Origin: Strigamia acuminata
Taxonomy: Eukaryota; Arthropoda; Chilopoda; Geophilomorpha; Linotaeniidae
Assembly: GCA_949358305.1 (NCBI GenBank)
Contig: OX442316.1
Coordinates: 7,812,001-7,876,000, forward strand
Length of the DNA: 64,000 nt
Reading direction: 5' to 3'
Below the pieces are notes generated by a model, which was given only the letters and a program-made list of their open reading frames with translations, was not told the DNA's origin and did no database searches. This document shows, piece after piece, positions 35,901 through 44,990 of the stretch (its first letter is position 1; the number at the start of each line of letters is the position of its first letter). Position numbers and translations under genes: made by a program.

Positions 35901-37085
35901 TACCCACTTGAACGGGCTCAGTTCCCGGAGGATCGAGTCTATAGACGGCATCTGAATCGGGTCTATAACCGTTATCGCGTTCAGGGGGCGATAATCAATG
36001 CATAGTCGAGGTTCCGAGCCTGGACGCATCACCAGGACGATCCGCATGGCGTATTCGCCCAGGGCTTGCGTTACTATGCCCTTGTCGAGCATGTCTTGGC
36101 ACATTTGCGTCACGATGTCTCTTTTCTGGGGGTTCATCCCCTTGTAAGGCACTCGAATCGGCTTGTCTGTGGTTAAGACTATTTCGTGTGTTGCTTCCGT
36201 CGTTCGACCAGGTGTCTTGGTCAGAATTCTTTCATGCTTTCGAAGCACTCGCCTTAGTAGCGATGCCTCGTTAACACGCAGTGCTGCCTCCTCGACCAGG
36301 GTGTCCACGACGTTACTCCTCTGTAATTCCAGAGTGAAGGCTGCGAAATCGTAATCTTGGACGAATTTTCGCAATCCTCTTCCGTATTCCTCTTTGTCCT
36401 TGGCTTCGTCCAGTAATTTTTGGGGAACTACGGGGACTGACCGTTCTCCCTCGGGACTTATCCAGTTCCATGAACGGGTTATCGGGTTTGGCTGAATTTT
36501 CAGTTTCGCCATGATGTCCATCCCTAGGAGGAATACTTTGTCGTGGGATGGCAAGACTATGAAGGGGTGGGACAGGTTCCCCCCCGTCCAGTCGATCATG
36601 ATGCGAACTACGCCCTTCGGCTTGACGTAGCCGTTGGCGGTGAGCAATTCTACGTTCGCGTTCACTTGTGCCACCTTTTTTTCAATATCCAAGTCCTTTA
36701 CTATATCTTCGGATATGAATGAACGATCTGCTCCTGAATCCAGCAGACCGAACAATTTTTGGTTTTCGATCTCCACTGGCAGCATACACAGAGTTTCGCA
36801 ATGTGTTTTCGTGACATTGCAGTGAAAAACGCGTAATGTTTGGGGCTCAACCTCCAGATTGAACGGGAGGTCCGTCCAATCTATGTCGACCTCCGGCTTC
36901 GTTCTCACTTGCATACTTGTCAGCGTCACTGTTTCTTCCTTCTTCGGAATGGTCTGCATGCGATCTTTGATCTGTGCCTCTGCCAAGGCATGACCTGCGG
37001 GTCCAGTGTGATATTTCTTCTTTTTAATTTCCGCGGCTGGCGCAGACGAAGCTGAATTTATTTCGGCGACGCCTGCGCTTGGGAG
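32955..37085 (-). CDS. pol: Pol polyprotein (protease, reverse transcriptase, RNase H, integrase)
   Basis: An open frame of about 1,376 codons reached from Gag by -1 frameshift at 37085-37091. It lacks an ATG at its 5' end. In order: aspartic protease with LLDSGADRSFI (about 36,730); reverse transcriptase with the catalytic YLDD (about 35,700); RNase H with LHTDASKIGLGAALLQ and a later TDHQALSWL; integrase with an HHCC finger (H...H...CPRCQAC, about 34,230-34,350); and a DDE core with SIDLMGP, SDNGPQF (about 33,960) and an ERLNKDI segment carrying the Glu. This is the Ty3/Gypsy order. After the integrase core there is an acidic Glu/Ala/Asn-rich tail of about 100 residues with no chromodomain. 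All catalytic residues are present, so the enzyme looks functional. Confidence 0.95.
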   Translation of the reverse strand, partial: LPSAGVAEINSASSAPAAEIKKKKYHTGPAGHALAEAQIKDRMQTIPKKEETVTLTSMQVRTKPEVDIDWTDLPFNLEVEPQTLRVFHCNVTKTHCETLCMLPVEIENQKLFGLLDSGADRSFISEDIVKDLDIEKKVAQVNANVELLTANGYVKPKGVVRIMIDWTGGNLSHPFIVLPSHDKVFLLGMDIMAKLKIQPNPITRSWNWISPEGERSVPVVPQKLLDEAKDKEEYGRGLRKFVQDYDFAAFTLELQRSNVVDTLVEEAALRVNEASLLRRVLRKHERILTKTPGRTTEATHEIVLTTDKPIRVPYKGMNPQKRDIVTQMCQDMLDKGIVTQALGEYAMRIVLVMRPGSEPRLCIDYRPLNAITVIDPIQMPSIDSILRELSPFKWVTTMDLSKGYWQVELKPEDKLKTAFYSPIGRLMFNVMPFGLVNAPSTFQKLIESVLGDMLHDFVWAYLDDIIITSDTFEEHIDHIDRVVSRLAKAGLHIHPGKSKFCRKELAFLGYRIGVEGIAIDPEKVKAINGFPAPEDIKGVQRFMGMVNFFGRLLSGLAEVAAPITDLLRTDKEFEWTVQCEAAFSTIKQMLADVEKMPLPDLNRPFVLHTDASKIGLGAALLQTHVYNGISQEVPCMFISRKIQGAEKNYTATELECLAVIWAVRKFRDYLEYTNFEVQTDHQALSWLMKLKEPSGRLARWQLELMACDITITYRPGKYNHVADALSRAPASDPQGPDDDGEDDTHLLYCPTPRRIWRLRKANELPVMEPEDRTFCGFWTRTYQPAGTSDSTSAIQSPPPGETHKTLLRAFTAKIEEKTQYAPPTRREFVEHQAADTKCQIITQYLLNGEFPEGMTNPHRRKQFVKEATSYLIDDELLVKYHPTFQDDLSGAGNSVKVVVPASLHTRLLWLMHGHPLASHSGVARTLYRVKQLFFWPGARQKITKFIRHCPRCQACRPRDKVARNAMSLGPYAPFDCLSIDLMGPKPTTGNKNMYILVIMDVATRWPELYALAKPSAENIVECLYDVAMRFGFPRKLISDNGPQFRSRIYKDFCRKFKMDASNTSTYNPQTNPVERLNKDIKYALTVFTDIHNRWDEYLREIAFSIRSTVSRTREFSPAYLNFARELRMPWDPRVAEAVNVLDPSSPHEYVCRLEQTISDTYQHMMAHIFNMRERIADKEGDLAFANFKVNDLVWKEAHTLSNAARGIAAGLADKRDGPYVIVAEHGGNAYQLRRLEDNKNFQSIHGRDLRPYLPEFPQEIWLEGQTHSGQGGTVVDTFQKTNEAENIAESEDEFFDAESPADEAPAQPEQAISEREEAEECTSEMKNKKINNEKNANTSEMNEQVESRSTSTSKINLRPRRSNNPFIRDGKVVGKN

Positions 37086-37091
37086 TTTTTT
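37040..37091 (-). promoter_or_regulatory. Programmed -1 ribosomal frameshift signal between gag and pol
   Basis: In element sense the heptamer A AAA AAC lies at 37091-37085 with the correct X XXY YYZ phase in the gag frame (GCA AAA AAC). A 6-nt spacer TCCCAA follows. Then comes a 9-bp stem GCGCAGGCG (37078-37070) with CGTCTGCGC (37048-37040), including one G-U pair and a 21-nt loop. The gag stop TAA (37060-37058) sits in the loop. A -1 slip enters exactly the pol frame. Heptamer, spacing and stem are all canonical. Confidence 0.88.
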
Positions 37092-40000
37092 GCTAGATTA
37101 GTATTTAACTCCATCATCATTTTCATCAAGGTTTGCATGATGCCTTTTTCTTTGACGGTTTTTTCGCATTTGTCGGAGTAGTGACCGTATTCTCCGCAGC
37201 TGTAACATTTGATGTTACTTTTATCCCCTGTGGGAGTGAATCCCGGTTTTTTCGGGACGAAGGGCGTCGGGAATCGTCTTTTTCCTCCCAATGCCCCTCT
37301 CGCTTTTGTTGCCTGCACGTGTGCTCTGAATTGTGCGATTGCTAAGGCCCGGTGTGCATGGTGCAAATAGGGACCTTGATCGTCGCATCCCGTCGACAAG
37401 TTTTCGAGGTGCTCATTTAGGGCTTCCTCGTCGCTTGATGCTGGCTCCTCTTCTTTAGCCGTGGCGAGAGGTGTTGTCTCTTCGACTTTCTCCATCTGGG
37501 TGGAGTCCGTCGAGGTCACCTGCATCGCCGTTGCTGCCGGTGCTTTCTTTGGGGCAGCTATCGGGTTGGCTGGAAGAATACTGCCTGCTTTAGGCGTCAG
37601 CATTCGTCCGAAGGATGCTTCGGTGAGACTCATTATGCCGCTCAAATATTCACTTGGCCTCATTAATTTCTCTGAGGTCTTGTGACGTTCGGCGCTCGTC
37701 TGCAACCGTTTCTCGTGCGCGTCAGCTTCTTCCGGGGGCAGAGTGGCGTAATACCGCTGTTCTATTTCTAACGTGTTTGTTAGAAGATAGTTACTGACAT
37801 CTTGGTAATCGCCAGTGCGGGGTGCACGCATGTCTAGCAGAATTCTTTGCGAGTGGGCCGATAATCCTCCGTAAAAGATCATCGTAAAACCAGCGGGGTT
37901 TATTTCGTACGGCGCTCTTGCAAACAGGAGTTTCGCTCGGGCGTCGTAGTCGGCTAATGTTTCTCCTGGGGCTTGTCGTAGACCCCGTAATTTGTTACTG
38001 ATCTCGTCTGGAGTCTCGCCGTATCGGAGATCGAAACGGACGAGAAAATCGTCCCAGGTTGGGTTTTTCAGTCCCTGATACCATTCTCGAGCTGACCCCG
38101 TGGTTAGCTCCACTAGACCGTGGGTTAGCATGTCGGCGACGGTGGCTTTTGTCGCTTTCTTGATACGCATTACTTCGTCCAGGAAGCGGTCTCCGGCCTT
38201 CCACGAACCGTCAAATCGCGTTTGAATATAGTGTTGCCAGCGGATGTTACCCGTGGCTTCACTGCTTGGTTCGTTTCGTACGCCATATTTGCGCTTAACC
38301 CTCTCTCCAGCGCGATTATGTTCGTCGCCTGGATGGCCTAGATCGATTCCTTCTCTTCTGAAAGAGTTCAGCAGGGCTCGGCCTAGCTCAGACATCGTGT
38401 AATGTCGGCCAGATGAGTCCTGAAAGTTCCCTTCCTCCGAACGAGGGTTGGAGCTCCGGGAGGAGCGGTCTGAAGCATTCGGCCGGTTCGACCGGTGCCC
38501 ATCGCTGTCTTCTTGACTCCTCCCTGTAGACGGTCGACTCGGATGGTCGTCGTCCGACGAATCGGAGGGCTCGGAGGGATCTCCTTGGGGGTGAAACCTC
38601 GGCCCTCTCGGTGGGGTCTCTCCGCCAGCCTTCTTCTGTTTCGAGCCTCCGGATGGCGGCGGCTCCCCTCCGTCGTTGTTCTCGTAAAAAGAATGCCATC
38701 TGTTTTCCTCGCTTTCGGGGCGTTCCCGATTTTTATTTGCGTTTTTCTTTTCGAGTAACGCGTCGATGGCTGCTCCCGTCTCGGATCTTTTTGAGGGGTG
38801 ACGGTCCTTTGTTTTTGGGACCGACTCGTCTCTCTTTTGAGATTTCCCCCTTTTCGCCGTTTTTGCCGGCTTTGTTGCACCTTCTCCTGTGTCGGTATCA
38901 GAGCCGCTGGGGGGTTCTGGTTTCCGTTTCAGGTTTTCTTCATTTTTCTTCCTGTCCGAGACGTCTTGTGCGTACTCTTTCTGGAACTTTTCTGTCTCCT
39001 TCTCCCAGTTTTCGGCTTCCCATCTTTTTTGCTCATCTATTATAGCTTGTTTCTTCGCTTTGTACTCTTCGGTCCATCTGACTCGATCCCACTCTTCTTT
39101 CTCTTTCAGAAACTGTTCTTTTTCTTTTCTGGCTTCCTCTTCTCTCAACCTCTCGCGATGTTGTTCTTCCCATTTCTGATGTTGTAGAATGGCCTCTTTT
39201 CGCAACATTTGTAGTTTTTCTGTTTTTCTTTGAGCTATTAGCGCTTGAAATTGGTCCTCGTACTCTTGAGCTTCTCGATGTCGCCCTTCTACTGTTGCGT
39301 TCCATTCTTTTCGAATTTTAGCTTCTCGTTCTTCCCTCATTTTTTGGACCAGTTTCTCTGTTCTCTCGGTGGTTCTTCTCTCGCGTTGCTCCCTTTCTTC
39401 CTCTTCCTTCCAGAGTTCTCGCCGCTCTGCGCTCAGCCTTCGTTGGCGACTAGTCGCTTCTTGTCTGGCTTCCTCGCGGGCCTTCTCTCTGGATTCGTGA
39501 AGTGTTCGGTTGGGGTCTGGCGCGAAACCTCCGGTGTCACTGGGCGTTACCTGGGGCATGGGCGTCTCCGCTGCTGGTCTTGCGACCGGCGTCGGGGCTT
39601 GTGCCGCACAGATAGCGTCAGTGAGTAGGGTAATCGATTCCCAGACTGACGTTCCTACTGGAATGTCTATCATCGCTTTCAGTTGGGCAGCTTGCCGTGT
39701 CAACCGAATTAGGTGAGATACCTCGAAGGAAACAACCGCAGGACTCGCCGTAACTCGGGGGGTTATCGGGGTCCCGCCGTCGTTTTTTCGTGGGGTTTGC
39801 TCCACGGACGTCTGAGCCGTGGGTGGCGATGGGTTCGTGCCGACCGTGACCGTTATTTTCGGAGCTTCATTCGTCTCCTCGGTCATCAATATCGATACTC
39901 GTCCTGGCGATACGTCGCGAATTTCTTCTCGATTTTCTATGGCTTCCGGATCGGTATCCTCGAAGGGTTGCATATTCAAGGGAACCCGCTCTCGCTCTGG

Positions 40001-40198
40001 CCCGTCTAGGGCCGCGAGCGATGCAGCTTGCTCCTCTTTCTGCGCCTTCGCTCTCCTTTTATTCGCTCGGGCTTTCGCCTTTGCGGACATTTCAGGGACG
40101 GGACCATCCGACCTTAGGTGGTAGTCGGAGGTCCTTTTTCCCTTCTCGGGCATTCTCTGCTCGGTGTCAGACGTGGATTGCTCATCTTTGTCTGACAT
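37058..40198 (-). CDS. gag: Gag polyprotein
   Basis: 1,046 codons starting MSDKDEQSTSDTEQRMPEKG, about 100 nt after the 5' LTR. The first 500 residues contain a very long charged Glu/Lys/Arg coiled-coil stretch (WKEEEEREQRERR and similar). A hydrophilic linker rich in Ser, Asp and Arg follows. Then comes a capsid-like helical domain of retrotransposon Gag type (REWYQGLKNPTWDDFLVRF, about 38,050). Near the C-terminus is a CCHC zinc knuckle, CYSCGEYGHYSDKC (about 37,165-37,205). Gag forms the particle and packages RNA. The protein is two to three times longer than usual Gypsy Gags, the extra length lying in the coiled coil. The stop at 37058 follows the frameshift heptamer. Confidence 0.93.
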   Translation of the reverse strand: MSDKDEQSTSDTEQRMPEKGKRTSDYHLRSDGPVPEMSAKAKARANKRRAKAQKEEQAASLAALDGPERERVPLNMQPFEDTDPEAIENREEIRDVSPGRVSILMTEETNEAPKITVTVGTNPSPPTAQTSVEQTPRKNDGGTPITPRVTASPAVVSFEVSHLIRLTRQAAQLKAMIDIPVGTSVWESITLLTDAICAAQAPTPVARPAAETPMPQVTPSDTGGFAPDPNRTLHESREKAREEARQEATSRQRRLSAERRELWKEEEEREQRERRTTERTEKLVQKMREEREAKIRKEWNATVEGRHREAQEYEDQFQALIAQRKTEKLQMLRKEAILQHQKWEEQHRERLREEEARKEKEQFLKEKEEWDRVRWTEEYKAKKQAIIDEQKRWEAENWEKETEKFQKEYAQDVSDRKKNEENLKRKPEPPSGSDTDTGEGATKPAKTAKRGKSQKRDESVPKTKDRHPSKRSETGAAIDALLEKKNANKNRERPESEENRWHSFYENNDGGEPPPSGGSKQKKAGGETPPRGPRFHPQGDPSEPSDSSDDDHPSRPSTGRSQEDSDGHRSNRPNASDRSSRSSNPRSEEGNFQDSSGRHYTMSELGRALLNSFRREGIDLGHPGDEHNRAGERVKRKYGVRNEPSSEATGNIRWQHYIQTRFDGSWKAGDRFLDEVMRIKKATKATVADMLTHGLVELTTGSAREWYQGLKNPTWDDFLVRFDLRYGETPDEISNKLRGLRQAPGETLADYDARAKLLFARAPYEINPAGFTMIFYGGLSAHSQRILLDMRAPRTGDYQDVSNYLLTNTLEIEQRYYATLPPEEADAHEKRLQTSAERHKTSEKLMRPSEYLSGIMSLTEASFGRMLTPKAGSILPANPIAAPKKAPAATAMQVTSTDSTQMEKVEETTPLATAKEEEPASSDEEALNEHLENLSTGCDDQGPYLHHAHRALAIAQFRAHVQATKARGALGGKRRFPTPFVPKKPGFTPTGDKSNIKCYSCGEYGHYSDKCEKTVKEKGIMQTLMKMMMELNTNLAKNSQAQASPK

Positions 40199-40272
40199 TT
40201 TCTTTCGGTAATTCTACGATTTGGGTTATCTTATTGAGAGATCACAAGTTCAGATTTGAGATTTATTTCTAA

Positions 40273-40290
40273 ATCCCGGACAGGCCCCCA
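40273..40290 (-). other. Primer-binding site, tRNA-Pro-like
   Basis: Two bases after the 5' LTR, in element sense, the strand reads TGGGGGCCTGTCCGGGAT. It starts with TGG (complement of the tRNA CCA end). It differs at two neighbouring bases from the well-known tRNA-Pro site TGGGGGCTCGTCCGGGAT used by many retroelements. The change falls in the acceptor-stem part, so the primer may be a proline tRNA of different stem sequence or another tRNA. Confidence 0.65.
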
Positions 40291-40292
40291 CG

Positions 40293-41112
40293 TGTCGCGT
40301 CCTACTTGGTATAGGTTTAAATAGCGCTAACGTGTAATACTTTACCTGTGATCAATTATGTAAATACCCAAATGAATACCAAATGTATGTAAATAAACAG
40401 GTAATTTATTCACCAGGCTTTATGCCTTTAAAATACACTCAGTAATAATTCTAGAGTCGACGTGGTCAGCGTCGAACAAAGGATTTCTCAAGATGGCGTC
40501 GTCGATTCCGCGTGGTCGGCGGAACAAAGGCGGCGTCTCGAGTTGTCGTTAATTCGTCACGGATTCGTCTTCACGGACGCGGTGGAATGCTCTTTCGAGT
40601 CTTCTATCCGTGCCTGTTGTCTAGGGTTTGTTTAGCGTCGCAGAGGCCTCGTCTAGGAACTTTGGGGTTCCCTACAAAGCACTCGGACACTTACTTCGGC
40701 GAATAATCGTCTGGGCGATTATTCTGGGTGATTTCACAAGGGCTATTCTCGTGCTTTCGCAGGAATAGCTCGCAAGTGACTTCGTGAGAGTTACAGTTTG
40801 CACTTTACTCAGCGATCCTCGATCAATCCTAACTTGTAGTTGAAGTTGGCCTGACGGTGAGGTAGTTGCTGTGTTCTTGGTGTCGTTTGTGTAAGTTCTG
40901 TCTTTAGGCGGGAAACACAGCCTTTTATGCAGTGGGGTGAAGGGCCGGCGATCAACCAATGGGGGCTGACCACCAGCCGCTTCCTCCCCCTCGGGGCACA
41001 CACCTGCCATGGGGAGGTGGAGCCAACTCGGGGGGGAACGACTCTTTAATCATAGTGACTCATAGGACAAGTATCCGCCCTGGGGGGACACTTATCCAAC
41101 TGGGTCACCACA
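40293..41112 (-). repeat. 5' LTR (element sense is minus)
   Basis: 820 bp, the same as 28246-29065 by eye. In element sense it starts TGTGGTGACC and ends GCGACA. A 112-codon open frame inside it (also in the other LTR) is most likely not translated. Transcription should begin here downstream of the CATAAAAGG box. Confidence 0.95.
40921..40929 (-). promoter_or_regulatory. Candidate TATA box of the retrotransposon promoter
   Basis: The minus strand reads CATAAAAGG, about 190 nt into the 5' LTR. It is the best TATA-like motif in the repeat and would give a start site about 25-30 nt further on. U3, R and U5 borders are not otherwise defined. Confidence 0.4.
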
Positions 41113-41116
41113 TACT
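41113..41116. repeat. Target-site duplication, right copy (tact)
   Basis: Directly after the second LTR; same four bases as 28242-28245. Confidence 0.75.
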
Positions 41117-42487
41117 AAAATTACTTCAACCTTCGAAGCCCAGAATTTAAATTTAGAAAGGAACAATATGGAAGGTAAGCTAAAGCTGAATGTGGAAAAA
41201 TGGTAATGATTTATTATCGTCTATTCTAGGCATAGAATACCAGAGTGGGACAAGACAAGACAGCCAAACTAAGCACAGTCCTGTGTTTTAAATGTCATAA
41301 GACATTAAAGTACAATAAGTATGCAGAAATGTCGCACAAGGAAATAAAGAAATGGCAATCAGAATTTTAATTACCCGTATTGATAATAACTATTTCTATT
41401 TATTAATTGTATTTTATTTAGTTGGATGATGTCATCGAATTTTTTTGTACAGACATTATTTTTTGCCCCTGAGCTTCGCTGCTTAGCACTTAATAGTAGA
41501 ACTTCCCGATCGAAAGAATTATTACTTGGCAAAAATAATTATGTCGAAAATATAATAAGTCGCAAAAATTTCTGGCCGAAAGGAATCCAGGTCGAAAAAA
41601 ATGCCAGTGTGCCTTATTTAGTAAAATCGAATAGACATCTCATTTTTGACTTGTTGTGTATAAACAATGTATAAAAATAATTAAAGTTATTGACAGTTGC
41701 ATTAAATGATTAATGTAGTGTAGATTGCGGTAGGGTAGCATGTAATTATAATGACTTTAATTATTTTAACAGTTGGCAGTAATTAAACAGTGTAATTTAC
41801 TGCAGCCAACTTTTGTAGTAATTACTGCAATTACTGTAATTTATTTGTCTCATAAAAGACAAATGGAAAATAGCTTTTAGACATCTTCTGTTGAATGGCA
41901 ATGATTATTAAATTGATTTAGCTTCAATTATATATTTCATTCCACCAACATAAAACAGAGAACTGATATGGGGCAAGAAGAAATTTACAACTCCAGGAAC
42001 ATTCTCGAAAATAAATAATTAATCAAAAGTTTTCAATTTTGTTCCATTTGGTTCATTTTCTTCTGATTCTGACATATTTGATAGAAGGCAGAATTGTAAG
42101 GAAACACCAAAATCTAATTCTGCGTTTGCACGGATCGTGGATTTAGCAGAACTACGATTTAGCAGACACAACTAACTTTCACAATGTTACGCCAGATAGC
42201 GCACCTAATCAATTCACCGAAACATTATAAACAAACTAACGATCGCGATCTCTCGCCCGATAGTTTCATTCTTTTTCGTATTTTTTTAATTTTAAAAATG
42301 ATATTAAATAATATCTTCACCTTTTTTGAAGCGACTTAAATAAAAAGTGGTGTTATTAAAAGTTGTTTTGCGCAACTTCCGGCGTTTAATCATCAGAATC
42401 ACATCAGATGATCTATCGCGCTCCAGACGTTGCGGTTTAAGATTTGGTTTGGTTTGTGAAGACGATTCGCGTCCCTAATTTATAAAA
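41117..42487. other. Intergenic region between the retrotransposon and basigin
   Basis: About 1.4 kb of AT-rich sequence. An 82-codon open frame at 41426-41674 shows no domain and no splice context. The distal part should contain the basigin promoter. Nothing else supported. Confidence 0.45.
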
Positions 42488-43843
42488 ATGATCTCGAAGA
42501 CATTATGGACCATAGTTTTAATGCTGTTTACAATTTCTCACACCGAAGCAGATTTAGGTTGGTATTTAATTAGTACAGACGCCATTAGTGTTAGAAACTA
42601 TTTAGATTGGCACTAAATCAGAAACTTACGTAATAAATTTTTTTTAACGTTGATTACAAATACACATTTTCCACAAAGGATAACGTGCGTAAGCCTAAAT
42701 TTCGAAAAGCAAAAGGACGCTTAAAACAACAATAAAATACGAAGTCGAATACGAACAGTTAGTAAAAAAAATAAAACTTGTTGTATTTGTTTTTAAAAAA
42801 CAGAAATTTCAACCGATGGTGAAATTACTGAAGATGGTATTCTGATAACATTAAGAAAACAATTCCACCTGGCTTGTAAACCAACAAATACATCGACAGA
42901 AAGCGACGATGTGGGAGTAGAATGGTATCACATAAAAAAATATATGTATTTTATTATTAATTGATTCTTTGATTTCTTTTGATAGGTTTTTGAATAATCA
43001 ATTAGTAGTTGCAGACAAAAGAGTCCTTATTCACGATCATAATAGAACTTTGGTCGTAACTAATGCTGAGGAAATTGATTGTGGAATGTACACGTGCAAA
43101 TCAAATGTTTCGGATACAAATAAGACGGTCTTAGTTCAATGTGAGGATATAAATTTAATTTTTTTTTTTGAAATAAAAATGATAATTTGTGTTGTTAATT
43201 GCTCAGCCAAGCCGTTTGTGGTATCAAGTTTTACTGTTTCATCACAGAACAAAATTGAGGGCGAGAAACTGCGGATTAACTGTACAGCTGAAGGTGTGCC
43301 AAAACCTCAAATACATTGGCTAAAAGGTTGTGAATTTTGTTAATTACAGAATATTCGGTAAAAATAATTTGTGTTGTAGATGGTGTTCACGTTGGGGATA
43401 TTAACGACACTCGATATTCCGTAGAAGGCAATCAAACTGCGTTGATTCTAAATATTGTTGATTTAGAAGAAGGTGACCAAGCTAATTACACATGTGTTGC
43501 AACTAGTTCGACTGGTGTAGTTTCGGCAACGATTTATATTTACGTTAAAGGTTAGATTAAATTTCAAAAAAAATATTTTCATCAACAAATATATATTTTT
43601 TTGAACAGACAAATTGGCAGCTCTTTGGCCGTTTTTGGGAATTGTTGTAGAGGTGACCATTTTGTGCATCATCATATTTATTTATGAGAAACGTAGGGCT
43701 AAGCAAGAGGAGGAAGAGAGTGACAATGAACAGAATCCTGAAACGTAAGAGTTGTGATTTTTGATTGAATGATTAAATTACTGTTTTTATTTATTCTTAG
43801 GAAAAATATGAACGAGAAAGACAATGTAAGGCAACGTAAATAG
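42488..43843 (+). CDS. bsg: Basigin (two-Ig transmembrane glycoprotein)
   Basis: Exons about 42488-42557 (signal peptide [21 protein letters not shown]), 42804-42924, 42986-43142, 43208-43326, 43381-43550, 43608-43747 and 43801-43843. Two Ig domains are present, each with a Cys pair (C...GMYTC and INC...ANYTC). They are followed by the hallmark transmembrane segment [20 protein letters not shown], with the conserved Pro and Glu inside the membrane and a basic YEKRR stop-transfer. The tail ends [10 protein letters not shown], matching the conserved NVRQR tail of basigins. Basigin chaperones monocarboxylate transporters to the plasma membrane and acts in cell-matrix contact. Order, length (about 270 residues) and membrane motif make the call firm. 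Confidence 0.93.
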
Positions 43844-44828
43844 TTTAAGGTTCTAGTTGTTGTTTATTTTTTTTTGTTGTTTGTTCTTTTTTTTAAAAAA
43901 AAAGAAAGTTATAATTATTTTAATCAGATTTGCCATCAATTCAGATTCACGAAAAAGTGATTATTCTTAATAATAAGCATAACATTATTTTTTGCATCAA
44001 CGATATTTACTTCTTCTAAATCATAGCAATTGAATATTTTTCAGAATTTTATATCTATTGTCGAGTAACAAAACTGGATTGTTCTTTTTTATTAAAACCA
44101 TAGTAATTAAAACTTGTTGATGATTATTTTTTATTGATGTGCTTAAGGAAGGAACTTGTACTTTTTTCGTTTCTATAAATGAAATTTAATACTTTATTTA
44201 CTTAAAAATGAGCACTTTGGGTATTAAAAAATGGAATGCCATTTTTTTATACAAAAATTACTTAATGTAAAAATGGTGTAAATTTTCAGGAGTTTGAAGT
44301 ATAAAATAAAATATTTCGTGTATAGCTACATGTATAATCTAGGCTTTTATATTTGGTAAACAACGTATTTAGTAGATAAGCTGACCTTGTTAAAGTAATC
44401 ATTCCAATGGGTCATGGTTGAAGTCCAGTTAACGGAATTAAAAGCTAGAGGTTTGCTAATTTCTTTGGTTAAAAACGGCAGAAAGTGAAGAAATTATTTT
44501 AATACTACATCAAGTTTGAATAATCATTTATAGCATTTATTTTTTTACAAATTTACAGCGTCAAAACAACAAAATAAAACAAAACTAGTCTTCTTGTTCT
44601 GGATATGAACTAACTTGATCATTTTGTCGCAATTATAGCATTGATTACATTTTATCATATTTTTTGAACATTTTATTTTGTTTGATTTGTTTTATTTTTT
44701 GAACATTTTATTTTGTTTTATTTGTTTTATTTTTTGCACATTTTATTTTGTTTCATTTGTTTTATTTTTTTTTAATTTTCAAAAAAGATTTATTTTTTAA
44801 AGTTTATTTCTCCAGATTTAATTTTTAG
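43844..44828. other. Basigin 3' flank with AT-rich tandem repeat
   Basis: The probable 3' UTR of basigin and AT-rich spacer. It contains the 35-bp tandem repeat described separately at 44666-44770. No coding sequence supported before 44829. Confidence 0.4.
44666..44770. repeat. Short tandem repeat, 35-bp unit, three copies
   Basis: The unit gaacattttattttgtttg plus atttgttttatttttt is repeated three times, with single-base changes (gaaca/gcaca; tttg/tttt/tttc). A simple AT-rich minisatellite downstream of basigin. Confidence 0.8.
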
Positions 44829-44990
44829 ATTAAAAATGAAGACAAATCACTGGTTTGTAGCATGAGTTATGAATATGTAAACGCCACGGTAAGTCATAAC
44901 CTGACAGTACGCAAACAAATAATCGTTCGATGTTTAATTATATTCATTCAGGATTCCACATCCCATCTCCGCCACCTTGAAAATCGTTGA
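44829..44990 (+). other. Candidate pair of small exons downstream of basigin
   Basis: An acceptor (aatttttag) is followed by a 60-nt open block ending in a strong donor (ACG|gtaagtcat) at 44888. A second block starts after attcattcag at 44952 in matching phase 0 and reaches TGA at 44990. The joined frame reads IKNEDKSLVC...MSYEYVNAT then DSTSHLRHLENR. It could be an alternative 3' end of basigin, a separate micropeptide starting at the internal ATG, or a non-coding transcript. Confidence 0.3.

Larger units (their letters stand above)
28246..41112 (-). mobile_element. Complete Ty3/Gypsy-type LTR retrotransposon with a spliced third ORF
   Basis: 12,867 bp bounded by two 820-bp direct repeats and a 4-bp target duplication. 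On the minus strand the order is LTR, primer-binding site, gag, -1 frameshift signal, pol (protease, reverse transcriptase, RNase H, integrase), a spliced ORF3, polypurine tract, LTR. Integrase after RNase H places it in Ty3/Gypsy. It is clearly GC-richer than the host DNA around it and lies in the PPT2-basigin intergenic space. All long frames are open and the LTRs show no difference by eye, so the insertion is recent and may be competent. It is longer than most Gypsy elements (5-9 kb) because of a long Gag and the extra ORF. Confidence 0.95.

Noticed and set aside
41426-41674. 82-codon plus-strand ORF after the retrotransposon
   Set aside because: No domain, no splice context, ordinary AT-rich composition.
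43801-43843. Donor-like GTAAGG within the last basigin exon
   Set aside because: These bases encode the conserved Val-Arg of the NVRQR tail, so the exon most likely simply ends at the TAG.
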